Of a DNA stretch of 64,000 nucleotides, positions 63,230-64,000 are shown piece by piece. Positions within the stretch are counted from its first letter, which is position 1. Each line of letters opens with the position of its first letter. The notes under the pieces are model-generated. The model saw only the letters and a program-made list of their open reading frames with translations. It did not search any database and was not told the origin of the DNA. Source of the stretch: Actinomadura craniellae (lineage in GTDB: Bacteria; Actinomycetota; Actinomycetes; Streptosporangiales; Streptosporangiaceae); NCBI RefSeq assembly GCF_003289645.1, contig NZ_QLYX01000003.1, positions 518,756 to 582,755 of the forward strand. Direction: 5' to 3'. Made by a program: the position numbers and the translations under genes.

Positions 63230-63847
63230 ATGGCGCTTAGTGCCGAAGAGGCAATTGGGCAACTTAATAATCGTTCGTCAAGTCGTCGCCGAGCTGCAGC
63301 AAAAAGGCTTCGAAGCCTCGGAGATCCATCTGCAGGCAGAGTATTGCTTGAGGTACTTCATCGCGAGGTTGAGGACCCTCGAACTTGGGAGACTCAATAT
63401 CATATGGTTATGGCAATATCGGCATGTAGCTATAGGCAGGCAATTCCCGATCTCAAAGAATTCGCACTTCATCGAGTCGGCAATGCGGCGGTCCAGTGTG
63501 CAGTTGGTGACGCTATAGTACGTTTGGGTGGAGATGGAGGGCGCGATAGTAGCATTCTGCACTGGTGTATGGATACGAGCAATTGGACACTTATTGATGG
63601 CGCTTTTCGGGCTATGGCAATGCTGCGAATGGTGCCTGATGAACCTACAATTAATCGCATTCTAGATTGTCTTGATGGGAGGCTTTCGGAGGATAGCCTT
63701 CGTTTCTGGCCCGCAGTGGCTGCTGCCGGTTGGCATGGCCAGCGTATTCGCGATTTTCTCACCGAGTGCACAGGTTATCGCGAGGACGTTGCGGCAGCGG
63801 CATCGATCTCGCTAACTGGGAAATATGAAAACTATCGAATTCTATAG
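63230..63847 (+). CDS. HEAT-like repeat protein, possible second immunity protein
   Basis: A 205-residue protein from ATG 63230 with GGAGGG six bases upstream. Helical repeats of HEAT type (SSSRRRAAAKRLRSLGDP, AAVQCAVGDAIVRLGGDGG) run through the protein. It is low-GC and follows the toxin region. HEAT-like proteins act as immunity proteins in some polymorphic toxin loci, but here the IS remnant separates it from the toxin, so it may belong to an older tip. Confidence 0.75.
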   Translation: MALSAEEAIGQLNNRSSSRRRAAAKRLRSLGDPSAGRVLLEVLHREVEDPRTWETQYHMVMAISACSYRQAIPDLKEFALHRVGNAAVQCAVGDAIVRLGGDGGRDSSILHWCMDTSNWTLIDGAFRAMAMLRMVPDEPTINRILDCLDGRLSEDSLRFWPAVAAAGWHGQRIRDFLTECTGYREDVAAAASISLTGKYENYRIL

Positions 63848-63914
63848 GGTGGTTTATCTACCCTCCTCTAAGTCAATGCCACTAAGTTAAGTGTTTGAGT
63901 GGTACGGTTCTTGG

Positions 63915-64000
63915 ATGGCTCGAATTGGACAGGTAAAGGTTGCTGACAGCGATTCTTCGTCTGTGCGGTTGACGGATCGTATTTCATTGGGTGTGTTGGC
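63915..64000 (+). mobile_element. IS4-type transposase, 5' end only
   Basis: The frame starts at ATG 63915 (MARIGQVKVADSDS, then RLTDRISLGVL) and runs off the window end. This N-terminus is characteristic of the IS4-like transposases common in actinomycetes. The AT-rich stretch about 63869-63900 may hold its left terminal repeat, but the other end is not in view. Confidence 0.75.

Noticed and set aside
1..64000. CRISPR array, tRNA or rRNA
   Set aside because: No regularly spaced short repeats, cloverleaf or rRNA-like stretch was seen.

Overview
The window comes from a high-GC Gram-positive genome, most likely a filamentous actinomycete. Coding regions are mostly near 70% GC with G/C-ending codons and frequent GTG starts. 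Typical actinomycete families are present: an XRE/DUF397 pair, RsbW-like anti-sigma ATPase, FxSxx-COOH peptide system and pgl genes. I cannot name genus or species. The long open frames on the opposite strands are GC-driven shadows and are left out.

Layout. (1) 249-23052 carries a complete type 2 BREX (Pgl) phage-defence set on the minus strand in two blocks: pglW-pglX (15168-23052) and pglY-pglZ-brxD-brxHI (249-10283). About 4.9 kb separates them, holding an anti-sigma-type ATPase, two overlapping P-loop kinase genes, a repeat-rich protein with a channel-like C-terminus, and an XRE/DUF397 regulator pair. (2) 23216-25992 is a two-gene, plus-strand, overlapping pair: a DUF262 protein of the GmrSD/BrxU type and a CBS protein with a HEPN-like RNxxxH motif. 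A strong convergent terminator separates it from a phospholipase D-fold protein and an unknown protein with Cys and His placed as in papain-like enzymes. (3) 29267-32135 has an AraC/GyrI regulator, a small peptidoglycan-binding-fold protein and an alpha/beta hydrolase. (4) 32080-40415 is an FxSxx-COOH RiPP cluster: a precursor that I translated by hand (ending FNSCI), a radical SAM/HExxH enzyme, two TIR-like proteins and an ATPase/NB-ARC/TPR protein. A DUF4231 (SLATT-like) membrane protein lies next to it. (5) 41501-43742 is a GntR(YtrA-like)-ABC operon behind a perfect 10-bp inverted-repeat operator. (6) 43904-50704 is mixed: an SDR, an XRE regulator, an oxidoreductase remnant, an orphan Rhs tail (Hint-HNH plus DUF4265), DinB-like and PEBP genes, a DEAD-box RNA helicase and a small conserved protein. 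(7) 50724-64000 holds a secreted FG-GAP protein, a 3165-residue Rhs protein with Hint and deaminase-like tip, candidate immunity genes (Sel1 and HEAT-like repeats), an IS remnant and the start of an IS4-type transposase running off the end.

How the parts work together. Regions 1-2 form a defence island: BREX methylation and exclusion, a possible modification-dependent nuclease and a possible suicide RNase. Region 4 couples a peptide-modifying enzyme to TIR and STAND-like proteins, an arrangement suggestive of signalling or conflict. Regions 6-7 are polymorphic-toxin loci. The orphan Hint-HNH tail and the active Rhs gene carry near-identical 444-bp Hint segments in opposite orientation. An inversion between them would swap the toxin on the full-length Rhs protein. 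The strongest signals for something new are this inverted toxin pair, the mosaic pglX, and the DUF262/CBS-HEPN pair. No tRNA, rRNA or CRISPR array was seen.
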